This document shows, piece by piece, positions 17,312-25,918 of a stretch of 45,483 nucleotides of DNA (its first letter is position 1; each line of letters begins with the position of its first letter). Source of the DNA: Alphaproteobacteria bacterium (GTDB lineage Bacteria > Pseudomonadota > Gammaproteobacteria > JAGOUN01). The stretch is from assembly GCA_021151585.1 (NCBI GenBank), contig JAGKWX010000017.1, positions 1 through 45,483 of the forward strand, read 5' to 3'. Both the position numbers and the translations under genes were made by a program. The notes beneath the pieces were generated by a model, which saw only the letters and a program-made list of their open reading frames with translations, was not told the DNA's origin and made no database searches.

Positions 17312-18514
17312 GTGTTTGATCTATTGAGAAAATTCATAGGAAAAGAAACCAGTTTGCAAAGGCGAGAGCGTGAAGCTGATGAGGCTAAGCTGCGTCAACA
17401 ACAGCAGTGGCGTGAACAAGCTCAAGTCGCAGGTATTAACCCCGATGCGCTGGCGGTTTTTGGCGGTCACCAGCGGGGTGTATATGCTTTAGCGCAGTTG
17501 CCAGATGGACGTCTTGCGAGTGGAAGTTATGATACTACAATTCGTTTGTGGGATGTATCTAGAGCCGATTGTGTATTGACTTTGATCTGGGATGCTAACT
17601 ATGTAAGCGCCTTGCTACCGTTATCAGACGGTCGTCTCGTTAGTGGAAGTGAAGATGCTATGGTTCGTTTGTGGGACGTATCACAAGCTAAGCTGATACA
17701 AACATTCGATGGGCATGATTATGGCATATGTGCATTAACAATGTTATCAGATGGGCGTTTTGCGAGCGGGAGTTGGGATAAAACGATCCGATTATGGAAT
17801 ATATCGAAAATTACGAATCCCGTGCTTTTGGGTAAGCATAAGGGTGGTATATATGCTTTATCCCAATTATCCGATGGGCGTCTTGCGAGCGGTGGCGAGG
17901 ATGGATGGATTCGGCTCTGGGATATAACGCAGAGCCTGTGTACATCGACCCTATATGGGCATAAGCACACAGTGCGTAGTTTAATCCAGTTATCGGATGG
18001 ACGTCTTGCGAGCGGTGGTGATGATGAGGTAATTCGGTTATGGGACGTGCGGCATTGTTCGTGTCTGCTTACATTGAAGGGACATAGTAGTGCTGTATAC
18101 GCTTTAATACAGTTATCAGATGGTCGTCTTGCGAGCGGAGGTTATGATACTACGATTCGTTTATGGAATGTATATCAGGCTACTTGTGTGGCAACACTGA
18201 CTGGGCATGTAGGCGGTATATATTCCCTCATACAATTATCGGACGGTCGGTTGGCGAGCGGGAGCGGCGATGAGACAATCAGACTGTGGGATCTTGGCTT
18301 GGGCTCGATAGCATGTGAAGTGGCAAAAAGTGACGGAGAAGCAGATAGATTGGCGAATGAGGCTGAAGATAAGTCACAGTATCAGTGTCGGCGATCAGAT
18401 GAGATTCGGTGTGAACAAGATAACGTCTTTGCTTCGTTATCGAAGACAGGTTTTTATGCTAATCAGGTATCAATGGTTTCTCACAACTTAAACGGAGTGA
18501 AAAAAGTATTTTAA
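17312..18514 (+). CDS. Seven-bladed WD40 repeat protein
   Basis: A 400-aa protein. The GTG start is set by AAGAGGGG six bases upstream. Residues 1-50 form a charged, Gln/Arg-rich helical segment. Then seven consecutive 41-residue WD40 blades follow (about 51-337), each with the core LSDGRLASG and ending IRLWD/N, enough for one closed propeller. The C-terminal 60 residues are charged and unrecognised. The blades are unusually alike, including at DNA level (123-bp units). WD40 propellers are protein-interaction platforms and are rare in small bacterial genomes; a host-directed effector or a scaffold are both possible. The gene is richer in GC than its neighbours. Confidence 0.85.
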   Translation: MFDLLRKFIGKETSLQRREREADEAKLRQQQQWREQAQVAGINPDALAVFGGHQRGVYALAQLPDGRLASGSYDTTIRLWDVSRADCVLTLIWDANYVSALLPLSDGRLVSGSEDAMVRLWDVSQAKLIQTFDGHDYGICALTMLSDGRFASGSWDKTIRLWNISKITNPVLLGKHKGGIYALSQLSDGRLASGGEDGWIRLWDITQSLCTSTLYGHKHTVRSLIQLSDGRLASGGDDEVIRLWDVRHCSCLLTLKGHSSAVYALIQLSDGRLASGGYDTTIRLWNVYQATCVATLTGHVGGIYSLIQLSDGRLASGSGDETIRLWDLGLGSIACEVAKSDGEADRLANEAEDKSQYQCRRSDEIRCEQDNVFASLSKTGFYANQVSMVSHNLNGVKKVF

Positions 18515-18562
18515 ATTTAATGCTAGATATTTTTTAAAAACGTAGAAATATTATTTCAATCT

Positions 18563-18591
18563 TTGACGAAAAAGTGCGAAGTGGTTATGAT
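18563..18591 (+). promoter_or_regulatory. Predicted sigma70 promoter of birA
   Basis: TTGACG (18563-18568), a 17-base spacer and TATGAT (18586-18591) make a near-consensus promoter about 60 bases before the birA start. Confidence 0.6.
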
Positions 18592-18653
18592 ACTATCAGT
18601 AGTATATCTAGTAGTGAAGGGTTGTGTTCAAAATAAGGCGATTATAAATAATA

Positions 18654-19634
18654 ATGAAAATCAAACCTTTTAATGAAAAGTTAGCTCAATTAACACGAAT
18701 TTTAAGTAATGGGCAATATCATGATGGCAATATGCTAGGTCATATGTTGCATATTACACGAAGTGCTGTCTGGAAAATGATTAAAAAATTTGAATCTTAT
18801 GATGTTAATATTGATTCTATTCAAAGTAATGGATATGCACTAAAAGAACCTTTGATTATGCTAGAGCCAAATTTAATTAAAAGTGCATTTGCGGATGATA
18901 TTAATGTCACTGTTTTGGAAAGTGTTCCTTCGACTAACGCTTATTTTCAATCAGTAGATAATTTTCAAACAAAAAAAATTCATTGCTGTTTTTCTGAGCA
19001 TCAAACGCAAGGGCGAGGAAGGCTTAATCGTTCGTGGGTTTCGCCATTTGGAAAAAATATTTATCTATCGTGTTACTACCCTTTTCAAAAAGACCTCAGT
19101 GAACTGGCAGGATTAAGCTTGGTTATCAGTCTTGCAGTTATTGAAGCACTCCGTGAATTAGGTTTAACTTCAGGTTGTGCAAAATGGCCTAATGATGTTT
19201 TGTATAACGGAAAAAAAATAGCCGGCATTCTCATGGATGTACACGCCGAATCACATGGTTTTTGTAAAGTCATTATTGGTATTGGTTTAAATGTAAATAT
19301 GACTATGGATGATCAGCCTGATATTGCTCAGGCCTGGACTTCTGTGCGAGAAGAAAGTAATAAATTATGGGATCGGAATGAAGTAGCGATTATTCTACTA
19401 CGTCAATTGCTGCAATTTATTCAACGCTTTGAGCAAGAAGGATTTTCTGTTTTTTCTGAAGCATGGGATGCAGTTGATTGGCTAAGGCACAAAATGATTA
19501 CTCTTGATTATAAGCAGGATCTGGTCGTTGGGACGGTTGTTGGTATTAATCCTAACGGTAATATATTACTCCGTTTTACTAATGGTGATGTTAAAGCTTT
19601 TTCATCTGGTGATGCAAGATTACTCAAAATTTAA
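18654..19634 (+). CDS. birA: BirA, biotin-protein ligase and biotin operon repressor
   Basis: A 326-aa bifunctional protein. Residues 8-65 form a winged helix-turn-helix (NMLGHMLHITRSAVWKMIKK). The ligase domain has the biotinyl-AMP loop GRGRLNRSW (120-128), KWPNDVLYNGKKIAGIL with the catalytic lysine (about 178-194), and a C-terminal SH3-like domain. It biotinylates the acetyl-CoA carboxylase carrier protein and, as biotinyl-AMP complex, represses bio genes. A matching operator lies between bioB and bioA. The gene is convergent with bioD and overlaps it by 11 bases. Confidence 0.93.
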   Translation: MKIKPFNEKLAQLTRILSNGQYHDGNMLGHMLHITRSAVWKMIKKFESYDVNIDSIQSNGYALKEPLIMLEPNLIKSAFADDINVTVLESVPSTNAYFQSVDNFQTKKIHCCFSEHQTQGRGRLNRSWVSPFGKNIYLSCYYPFQKDLSELAGLSLVISLAVIEALRELGLTSGCAKWPNDVLYNGKKIAGILMDVHAESHGFCKVIIGIGLNVNMTMDDQPDIAQAWTSVREESNKLWDRNEVAIILLRQLLQFIQRFEQEGFSVFSEAWDAVDWLRHKMITLDYKQDLVVGTVVGINPNGNILLRFTNGDVKAFSSGDARLLKI

Positions 19635-20274
19635 AATTTAAAATGTCTGTATCAGGCATGATAGTTCCCAAATGAGGTGCGGGCAGCCAAGTTTTAAGCG
19701 TGGCGATGTTTTCTTCTAAATAAGGCATATTTTTTTCAAAACTATTTGCAATCCAGCCAATTAGTTTTCCTCCTGATCGTGTAATAGAATCACAGGATAA
19801 CAGCGCATGATTAATGCATCCGAGTTTCATCCGAACAACTAAAATAATTTCCATGGCATGATGTAACACATAATCGGCATAAGTTTCGGTATCATTTAAG
19901 GGTAAAAGCCAACCGCCGGCCCCTTCAACTAAACAAATATCAGCAGGATAAGATAAGGCATAAGCAGTTTTTTCATTTAATGTTTCAATAGTTAGGCTGC
20001 AATTTGCTTTTTTCGCTGCTAGATGTGGCGCGATAGCTTCCGGAAAAGCAAAAGGATTAATGTTTCGATACGGTAGTTTAATACTAGCCTCTTGTGAAAG
20101 CTGTAATGCATCATCGTTGCGCCAGGTTTGATTGACTTTTTCGCATCCAGAAGCAATCGGTTTTAATCCTAGCGTACGATAACCCAGTTGATTAAAATAG
20201 CTTAATAATTTAATAGATGCATAAGTTTTTCCAACGTCAGTATCCGTTCCGGTAATAAAAATTGTGCGTTTCAT
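19624..20274 (-). CDS. bioD: BioD, dethiobiotin synthetase
   Basis: A 216-aa P-loop enzyme. FITGTDTDVGKTYASIKLL holds the phosphate-binding loop, followed by LKPIASGCE and the LVEGAGGWLLPL motif of the nucleotide/substrate pocket. It closes the ureido ring of 7,8-diaminopelargonate with CO2 and ATP to give dethiobiotin. It is the last gene of the bioB-F-H-C-D operon and overlaps bioC by four bases (ATGA). Confidence 0.93.
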   Translation of the reverse strand: MKRTIFITGTDTDVGKTYASIKLLSYFNQLGYRTLGLKPIASGCEKVNQTWRNDDALQLSQEASIKLPYRNINPFAFPEAIAPHLAAKKANCSLTIETLNEKTAYALSYPADICLVEGAGGWLLPLNDTETYADYVLHHAMEIILVVRMKLGCINHALLSCDSITRSGGKLIGWIANSFEKNMPYLEENIATLKTWLPAPHLGTIMPDTDILNFKF

Positions 20275-20990
20275 CTTTTTTCCAGAATAAATAGTCCAAT
20301 ATTATAAGTTAATGTTTGGGTGTAATTGTCTCGAATAGCTTTTCTAATAGCTGAGTATGAAAAATCATGATGTTCACACACTGTTGCTCCTGTCATTTTA
20401 AGCATCCTCAACCCTTGTAATAGGTTGTCAAAATGTAAATATTCAGTTAAATTTTGATTATGTATGACGGAAAAACCAATAGAATTAAGTTTTTCTATGA
20501 TTGCTGCGGTGTTGTAGAAGTTATGTTTATTAAAGTAAGGTGCTAATTCTTCAAACGTTCCCGTTGTCGGAATACTAAATGCAAATAATCCATTTAGTTT
20601 TAATGCCAAATAAATGGTTTCTAGTGTTGTTGATAAATCTTCACTCCAGTGTAATGCCATGTTAGAGAACACTAGGTCATATGTATTTGTTGGTAATAAA
20701 TCAAAATTATTTTTCTTGAAATAAATTTTTTCTGAACAATATATTTTTGCTTGCTCTATCATCGAAGAAGAAAAATCAATTGCTTCGAAGTGTTGATATT
20801 CGATTGAAGAGGCTAAGTTTTGAGTTGTAAATCCTGTGCCGCATCCTAAATCAATTAATGTGCCAAATTGATTTTTAGGTAAGCAAAGTATTAATTGCTT
20901 GCCGACTTCTTTTTGGACATCAGAAAAACCATCATAGTTCTTTGCAGCTTTATTAAATGACCGCATTATTTTATTCGTGTTTAATGACAT
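20271..20990 (-). CDS. bioC: BioC, malonyl-ACP O-methyltransferase
   Basis: A 239-aa class I SAM methyltransferase. The SAM-binding motif is LIDLGCGTGFTTQNL (about 45-59), with EAIDFSSSMIEQA and SNMALHWSEDL following, as in E. coli BioC. It methylates malonyl-ACP so that the fatty-acid machinery can build the pimeloyl chain. It overlaps bioH by ten bases and bioD by four, and pairs functionally with BioH, which removes the methyl ester. Confidence 0.92.
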   Translation of the reverse strand: MSLNTNKIMRSFNKAAKNYDGFSDVQKEVGKQLILCLPKNQFGTLIDLGCGTGFTTQNLASSIEYQHFEAIDFSSSMIEQAKIYCSEKIYFKKNNFDLLPTNTYDLVFSNMALHWSEDLSTTLETIYLALKLNGLFAFSIPTTGTFEELAPYFNKHNFYNTAAIIEKLNSIGFSVIHNQNLTEYLHFDNLLQGLRMLKMTGATVCEHHDFSYSAIRKAIRDNYTQTLTYNIGLFILEKR

Positions 20991-21529
20991 ATAAACTCTT
21001 GTATAATTGAATTTACTTGGTCGCGTTCGGTAAATAGCAGGGCGTGGCCGCCAGATAGTACTTTATGTATTTCATTAGAAGCAAGAAAATGTTCAACTGG
21101 CACTAATGCATCGTTTGATCCTTGAATTCGCAAAATAGGTAGTGTTAATGTTTTATATGAGGCACGTAAATCAGTAGTTTTTAAAAAATATAATTCTTGC
21201 ATTAGCTTTTCTTTCGTTGCTGGCGTAGCGGCAATAAAATGTGATTGCCAATTTTTAATGTGTCTAGACAGATATGGATAAAACACCCATTGTAAAAATT
21301 TTTTTTGAAAGCTAATCAAATCATGTTGAGCCATTTGCCAATATTGATCTGAAAAATTAGAAAAGTATGGCGTGCTATTTATCAGAATTAGTTTTTGATA
21401 ATAATGTGGCTTTTCTAAGCATTTTTTAATCGCTAGTAATCCTCCCAAAGACCAGCCAATGAGAATGTTGTCAGGTGTTGTTTCTGTCCATAATGTGTTG
21501 GAAAAACTCCAGCCAGAAAAAAAACTCAT
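20981..21529 (-). CDS. bioH: BioH-like pimeloyl-ACP methyl ester esterase, short form
   Basis: At 182 aa this is much shorter than E. coli BioH (256 aa). The triad is present: Ser27 in IGWSLGG, Asp140 in QGSNDALVP, His162 in SGGHALLF. The shortening is at the N-terminus: FFSGWSFSNTLW, equivalent to the HGW-x5-W oxyanion strand, is joined almost directly to the nucleophile strand, dropping about 50 residues that include the usual DLPGFG loop. The start is reliable: AGGAG is five bases before the ATG, which overlaps the bioF stop (ATGA), so this is not a mis-called start. Position between bioF and bioC supports the role of demethylating pimeloyl-ACP methyl ester. Confidence 0.82.
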   Translation of the reverse strand: MSFFSGWSFSNTLWTETTPDNILIGWSLGGLLAIKKCLEKPHYYQKLILINSTPYFSNFSDQYWQMAQHDLISFQKKFLQWVFYPYLSRHIKNWQSHFIAATPATKEKLMQELYFLKTTDLRASYKTLTLPILRIQGSNDALVPVEHFLASNEIHKVLSGGHALLFTERDQVNSIIQEFICH

Positions 21530-22677
21530 TTATTCTCCTGGTCAAAAAATTCGGCTAGATTCACTATTAAGCGTTCGATATGCTCAATAGATAATTCACT
21601 GGAAAGAGAGATTCGTAACCGTGCTGTATTTTCTGGTACTGTTGGCGGTCTGATGCAGACAACAAAATACCCTTGATTTCGTAAAAATTCTTGGCAGGCT
21701 AATGCTCGATGATTGGATCCAAGGAAAACGGAGCGAATAGGAGTATTATCCATCGAAATCAAAGGTATTTGAAATTTGCTCGCCGATTGATTAAAAAACA
21801 TAATGTTTTCATTAAGTTTAATACGTCGCCACGATTCTTGTTGTAAGCATGTTAATGCTGTCATTGTTGCTTCAGCAACTGCCGGTGGCAAGGCTGTACT
21901 GTATCGATACGTTCGACCTTTTTGAATTAAAGTTTCAATAAGAGATGTGTCACCAGAAATTATCGCCCCCATGCTGCCTAAAGCTTTTCCTAAGGGTTGA
22001 ATTAAGCAGTGAATACTCTCTTGTGATAATTCAACATGATCGATAACGCCAGCGCCTAATTTGCCTAATACTCCTAATCCGTGGGCGTCATCGACAACAA
22101 GCAATGCATTATTTGCTCGTGCTAGATCTGAAAATTTTTTTATTGGTGTTAAGTCGCCATCCATGCTGAAGATGCTTTCTGTAACAATAATGTTGTGCTT
22201 ATTAGGCTGTAGTAAATCTTTTAATCTATTTAAATCTTGATGTGGAAATCGCTGATGTTTTGCTCTGGATAAACGAATACCATCTAGCAGAGAAGCGTGG
22301 CAATATTTGTCACTATAGATCCATGAATGGCGATCAGCAAGTGCATCAAAAATAGCTAAATTTGCATGAAAGCCTGAATTAAATAACAGCGTTTCTCGTT
22401 TTAAAAAATCTGAAAATGCTTCTTCGAGTTTTTGGTGCGCAGCAGAAAATCCAGAAACAAGCGGTGATGCGCCACTGCCTAAGCCGTATTTTTTTGCTGC
22501 TTTAGAAAAAGCATGTTTGACGATCGTATGTTGAGCTAAATTTAGATAATCGTTACTGCTTAAATCGATATATGTTTTTCCGTTATATACAATGGAAACA
22601 GGGTCATTTTTGCTAATGCAAACACGTTTCCGCCATGCCTGTTTCCTATGTATTTCAGAAAAATTTACATTCAACAT
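21526..22677 (-). CDS. bioF: BioF, 8-amino-7-oxononanoate synthase
   Basis: A 383-aa PLP enzyme of the alpha-oxoamine synthase family. Characteristic segments are LSSNDYLNLAQH, GSGASPLVSG, VTESIFSMDGDLTP, VVDDAHGLGVLG and the PLP lysine in QPLGKALGSMGA. It condenses pimeloyl-ACP with L-alanine, releasing CO2. It overlaps bioB by seven bases and bioH by four. Confidence 0.95.
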   Translation of the reverse strand: MLNVNFSEIHRKQAWRKRVCISKNDPVSIVYNGKTYIDLSSNDYLNLAQHTIVKHAFSKAAKKYGLGSGASPLVSGFSAAHQKLEEAFSDFLKRETLLFNSGFHANLAIFDALADRHSWIYSDKYCHASLLDGIRLSRAKHQRFPHQDLNRLKDLLQPNKHNIIVTESIFSMDGDLTPIKKFSDLARANNALLVVDDAHGLGVLGKLGAGVIDHVELSQESIHCLIQPLGKALGSMGAIISGDTSLIETLIQKGRTYRYSTALPPAVAEATMTALTCLQQESWRRIKLNENIMFFNQSASKFQIPLISMDNTPIRSVFLGSNHRALACQEFLRNQGYFVVCIRPPTVPENTARLRISLSSELSIEHIERLIVNLAEFFDQENK

Positions 22678-23603
22678 GTTTTCGTATTGATGCCTAGTTT
22701 TTCAAATAGTGCCTTATCTCTTTCAACGGAGGCATTTTTTGTCGTCAGTAGCTTTTCTCCAAAATGAATAGAGTTGGCGCCAGCATAAAAACAAAAAGCT
22801 TGCATTTCGTCGCTCATGCTTTCTCGGCCGGCAGATAATCGAATTTTGGCGTGAGGAAATAGAAGCCGTGTAACGGCGACCGTTCTAATAAACTCAATAG
22901 AATCAATTTTAGGCGTGCTTTCTAGCGGGGTTCCAGAAACTGGGATTAACTGATTTAATGGGATGCTTTCAGGCGGTGACTCTAATTGTAATAACGCTAA
23001 CAAAAATTGAATGCGATCTTCTCGCGATTCGCCCATGCCTATAATGCCGCCACAACAGGTTTTCATGCCTGCGCGATGAATATTGCTTAACGTATTTAAT
23101 CTATCTTGATAGTCTCGTGTCGTGATAATTTTCTTATAAAATTCAGGTGAGGTATCTAGATTGTGGTTATAATAATCTAATCCTGCCTCTGATAGGCTTT
23201 GTGCTTCTTCAGCTGTTAACATGCCTAATGTCATGCAGCTTTCTAATCCGGCTTCTTTGATAACGCGAATCATTTCAATTAATTTTGGAAAATCTTTTTT
23301 AGGTGGACTTCGCCATGCTGCGCCCATGCAAAAACGTGTGGCGCCATTATTTTTAGCATCCATTACTGCTTTTTCTACAGCGCTGACATCCATAAGTTTT
23401 TCATCTTTTAGCCCCGTGTTGTAATGTGCACTTTGCGGGCAATAAGAGCAGTTTTCAGGACATCGCCCCGTTTTGATATTTAATAAAGTGCAGCATTCTA
23501 CTTCTTGTGGGTCGTTATGTTGCTGATGTTCTTGATGTGCTTTGTGAATTAAGCTAAAAAAGGGCATCTCATACAATGCCTGGATGTCATTTGCTGTTGT
23601 CAT
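22671..23603 (-). CDS. bioB: BioB, biotin synthase
   Basis: A radical-SAM enzyme of about 310 aa. The 4Fe-4S motif CPENCSYCPQS is present, as are the conserved RFCMGAAWR, YNHNLDTSPEFY, CCGGIIGMGE and the 2Fe-2S site arginine segment RLSAGRESM. ATG 23603 (MTTANDIQ) is preferred; an in-frame TTG at 23615 would add four residues. It inserts sulfur into dethiobiotin. First gene of the operon, with a strong promoter and operator immediately upstream. Confidence 0.95.
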   Translation of the reverse strand: MTTANDIQALYEMPFFSLIHKAHQEHQQHNDPQEVECCTLLNIKTGRCPENCSYCPQSAHYNTGLKDEKLMDVSAVEKAVMDAKNNGATRFCMGAAWRSPPKKDFPKLIEMIRVIKEAGLESCMTLGMLTAEEAQSLSEAGLDYYNHNLDTSPEFYKKIITTRDYQDRLNTLSNIHRAGMKTCCGGIIGMGESREDRIQFLLALLQLESPPESIPLNQLIPVSGTPLESTPKIDSIEFIRTVAVTRLLFPHAKIRLSAGRESMSDEMQAFCFYAGANSIHFGEKLLTTKNASVERDKALFEKLGINTKTC

Positions 23604-23641
23604 AAAAAAATTCAAACGCTCTTGTATTTACCAAAAATAAT

Positions 23642-23670
23642 ATGATACAGTTCAAATTTTCTACTGTCAA
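23642..23670 (-). promoter_or_regulatory. Predicted sigma70 promoter of bioBFHCD
   Basis: Reading the minus strand, TTGACA (23670-23665), a 17-base spacer and TATCAT (23647-23642) form a near-consensus promoter about 40 bases before the bioB ATG. Its -35 box lies inside the left half of the BirA operator. Confidence 0.7.
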
Positions 23671-23695
23671 CCATAATATAAATACCAGTTTACAA
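23664..23695. promoter_or_regulatory. Predicted BirA operator between bioB and bioA
   Basis: Half sites CTGTCAACC (23664-23672) and AGTTTACAA (23687-23695) are separated by 14 bases. They match the published BirA consensus TTGTAAACC / GGTTTACAA at 7/9 and 8/9 positions with the accepted spacing. The left half covers the bioB -35 box, the right half ends on the A of the bioA start codon. Confidence 0.7.
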
Positions 23696-25032
23696 TGAAT
23701 AAAACATTATCAGAGCGCGATTTAAATCATTTTTGGCATCCTTGTACACAGATGAAAGATCATGAATCTTTACCATTAATTGAAATAGCTTTAGCAGATA
23801 AATGTTATCTTAAAACATACTCTGGAGAAAAATTATTTGATGCAATATCTAGTTGGTGGTGTAAAATTTTAGGCCATGGACATCCGCAATTAAAGACTGC
23901 TCTTGTTAAGCAATGCGAAAAGATGGAGCATGTGATGATGGCGGGGACTACCAATGAAACTATTGTTGGCTTATCAGAAATGTTAGCCGCCTTGTTGCCA
24001 CCGCTTAGTAAAGTTTTTTATGCCAGCGATGGATCATCCGCTGTTGAAATAGCGCTAAAAATGAGTCTACACTCTAGAAAAATTTTAAGCCAGACTCAGC
24101 GAAAAAAATTTGCAGCATTATCTAATGGTTACCATGGTGAAACTATAGGTGCGCTCAGTGTTAGTGACTTAGGAGAATATAAATTACCTTATCAAGATCT
24201 CTTATTTACTACTACCTTCATTGATAACATTCCATATGTGAATAGTATTCAGGATCCATTATGGCAAGATTGTAGTGCTTATTGGGAGAAAATTGAGAAA
24301 AAACTTGCTCTAGTAGCAGATGAATTAACAGCTATTATTGTAGAACCTATCGTGCAAGGTGCTGGAGGTATGAGAATTTACAGCGCTGATTTTTTGAAGC
24401 GTTTAAGAGCATGGTCAGCAGCGCATGGCATCCACTTAATAGCTGATGAAATCATGACCGGTCTTGGCAGAACAGGAAAAATGTTGGCGTGCGAGCATGC
24501 CGAGATTACTCCAGATTTTTTATGTTTATCTAAAGGTTTAACAGCTGGTTGGCTACCAATGAGTGCTGTATTAACGACGCAAACTATTTATGATTATTTT
24601 TATGATGATTATGAAAAAGGTAAGTCATTCCTGCATTCCCATACATTTTCTGGGAATGCCTTAGCTGCTGCAATCGCTTGTGAAACACTAGATATTATTC
24701 AACAAACTCATCTGGTTAAATATGCTGTGTCGATGGGTGATAAGATGCGGCAATATTTTGCCGAGTTTTCTGAAAAATTTTATTTTTTAAAAAATATACG
24801 TGGCATAGGTGCAATAATAGCAGCTGATATTTCTTGGTCATCTCATAAAAGATTATCAACTATTGTTGCGCACCATGCTTTAAAACATGGTATTTTTTTA
24901 AGAACATTAGGCAATACTCTTTACTGGTTTCCTCCATTGATTACAGAAAAGCATGACTTAGAGTTATTAAAAAATGCTACCGAAAATATTTTAAAAGACT
25001 TAGAGATGAATCATATAAGATTTCATGTTTAA
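23695..25032 (+). CDS. bioA: BioA, adenosylmethionine-8-amino-7-oxononanoate aminotransferase
   Basis: A 445-aa class III PLP aminotransferase. FWHPCTQM at the N-terminus is the BioA hallmark, with ISSWWCKILGHGHP, SDGSSAVEIALKMS, LSNGYHGETIGALSVSD, IADEIMTGLGRTG and the PLP lysine in LCLSKGLTAGWLPMS. It transfers an amino group from SAM to KAPA to give diaminopelargonate. It is divergent from bioB. No Shine-Dalgarno sequence is seen, and a TATAAAT stretch (23677-23683) sits so close to the ATG that the transcript could be nearly leaderless. Confidence 0.95.
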   Translation: MNKTLSERDLNHFWHPCTQMKDHESLPLIEIALADKCYLKTYSGEKLFDAISSWWCKILGHGHPQLKTALVKQCEKMEHVMMAGTTNETIVGLSEMLAALLPPLSKVFYASDGSSAVEIALKMSLHSRKILSQTQRKKFAALSNGYHGETIGALSVSDLGEYKLPYQDLLFTTTFIDNIPYVNSIQDPLWQDCSAYWEKIEKKLALVADELTAIIVEPIVQGAGGMRIYSADFLKRLRAWSAAHGIHLIADEIMTGLGRTGKMLACEHAEITPDFLCLSKGLTAGWLPMSAVLTTQTIYDYFYDDYEKGKSFLHSHTFSGNALAAAIACETLDIIQQTHLVKYAVSMGDKMRQYFAEFSEKFYFLKNIRGIGAIIAADISWSSHKRLSTIVAHHALKHGIFLRTLGNTLYWFPPLITEKHDLELLKNATENILKDLEMNHIRFHV

Positions 25033-25120
25033 AATTTCAGTTAGCATCCAATTGATCTAGCAGCTGATAAGACTGACATGTCTACTAAAATCATTCAAAA
25101 CATAGCCAATTCTTAGTGAT

Positions 25121-25432
25121 AGCCAAGAGGGCGTAAGTAAGGTGAGTGACTTAACCATTGATTCCTACCGCATGTACGCAGTCTACCAAAAACGGTGGCG
25201 AATAGAAGAGTTTCACAAATCAATCAAGCAAAATGCCGGCTTATCCAAGTCGCCAACAAAGATCATTCGAGCCCAAGCGAATCATTTATTTGCTTCGATG
25301 ATAGCTTGCTGTAAATTGGAGTTATTGAAAGTTAAAACATCCATGAATTACTTCGGCATTCGGAAAAAATTGCTGCTCAAGGCAAATTAAATGATGTTCA
25401 ATCAACTACAGTTTTTAAAGGCTGCTGCGTAA
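25121..25432 (+). pseudogene. IS4-like transposase, frameshifted C-terminal remnant
   Basis: From about 25121 an open frame encodes SDLTIDSYRMYAVYQKRWRI, then EEFHKSIKQNAGL and the KLELLKVKTSMNYF end of an IS4/IS701-like DDE transposase; YQKRWRIEEFHKSIKQ contains the conserved Y-x2-RW-x-IE-x-F catalytic glutamate region. The frame stops at 25390, and the natural C-terminus (FNQLQFLKAAA) continues in another frame to 25432. The N-terminal two thirds are gone. Confidence 0.7.
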
Positions 25433-25449
25433 CATGAGTTATTGCCTGA

Positions 25450-25647
25450 TTACATGACTGCAGAAGAACTTCCTCGCGTAGCACTAAAATAAATGTGATG
25501 AGCTTGTTGACAATAAAAGATTTGGTGGTAATAAATAGGTGCAGCAACTTGGTTTAGAGAATAAGCTGATTTAAATAACGAATATGATTTACAGTTTATG
25601 TTGACTTTTTTGAAATCATTGTTATGATATCCATTATCCCAACCCAT
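25450..25647 (-). CDS. Small 65-aa protein, unknown
   Basis: Starts MGWDNGYHNNDFKKVN and is rich in Tyr, Asn, His and Ser, with no recognised domain. The reason to believe it is the strong Shine-Dalgarno AGGAG nine bases before the ATG. A 7-bp inverted repeat (25660-25679) lies directly before the ribosome binding site. The His/Tyr/Cys content could suit metal binding, but that is speculation. It might also be a remnant. Confidence 0.45.
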   Translation of the reverse strand: MGWDNGYHNNDFKKVNINCKSYSLFKSAYSLNQVAAPIYYHQIFYCQQAHHIYFSATRGSSSAVM

Positions 25648-25659
25648 AAATGTTATCTC

Positions 25660-25679
25660 CTGTTATAGGTTAATAACAG
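25660..25679. promoter_or_regulatory. 7-bp inverted repeat next to the small ORF's ribosome binding site
   Basis: CTGTTAT and ATAACAG flank a 6-base spacer AGGTTA. It abuts the Shine-Dalgarno of the minus-strand small ORF, so it could be a repressor site or an RNA hairpin affecting translation. It resembles but does not match a LexA box (spacer too long). Confidence 0.45.
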
Positions 25680-25892
25680 TATACCTTTTTTTGAATTGAT
25701 CCACTTGGCGGAACCTAGCTACAAAAGCTTGATGTCGTGTTTTTTTGCCAAAAAAATTCATTCATAAAATTCCAACTCTATTAATTTATTAAAAAATACT
25801 ATCTCGCCCTTATCTTTTTTTAAAAAAACCACCAATAAATCTATAGGATAAATATGAATTGCTAAAACACATGTCAAATAATAGGCGATTTG

Positions 25893-25918
25893 ATGAAAAT
25901 TATCATTATAATTTTCAT
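25893..25918. promoter_or_regulatory. 11-bp perfect AT-rich inverted repeat upstream of the 1101-aa gene
   Basis: ATGAAAATTAT and ATAATTTTCAT flank a 4-base loop CATT. It lies 80 bases before ATG 25998. It has no following T-run in the + direction, so an operator is more likely than a terminator. Confidence 0.45.

Noticed and set aside
25660..25679. LexA box (CTGT ... ACAG)
   Set aside because: The spacer between CTGT and ACAG is 12 bases instead of 8, and no SOS gene is adjacent.
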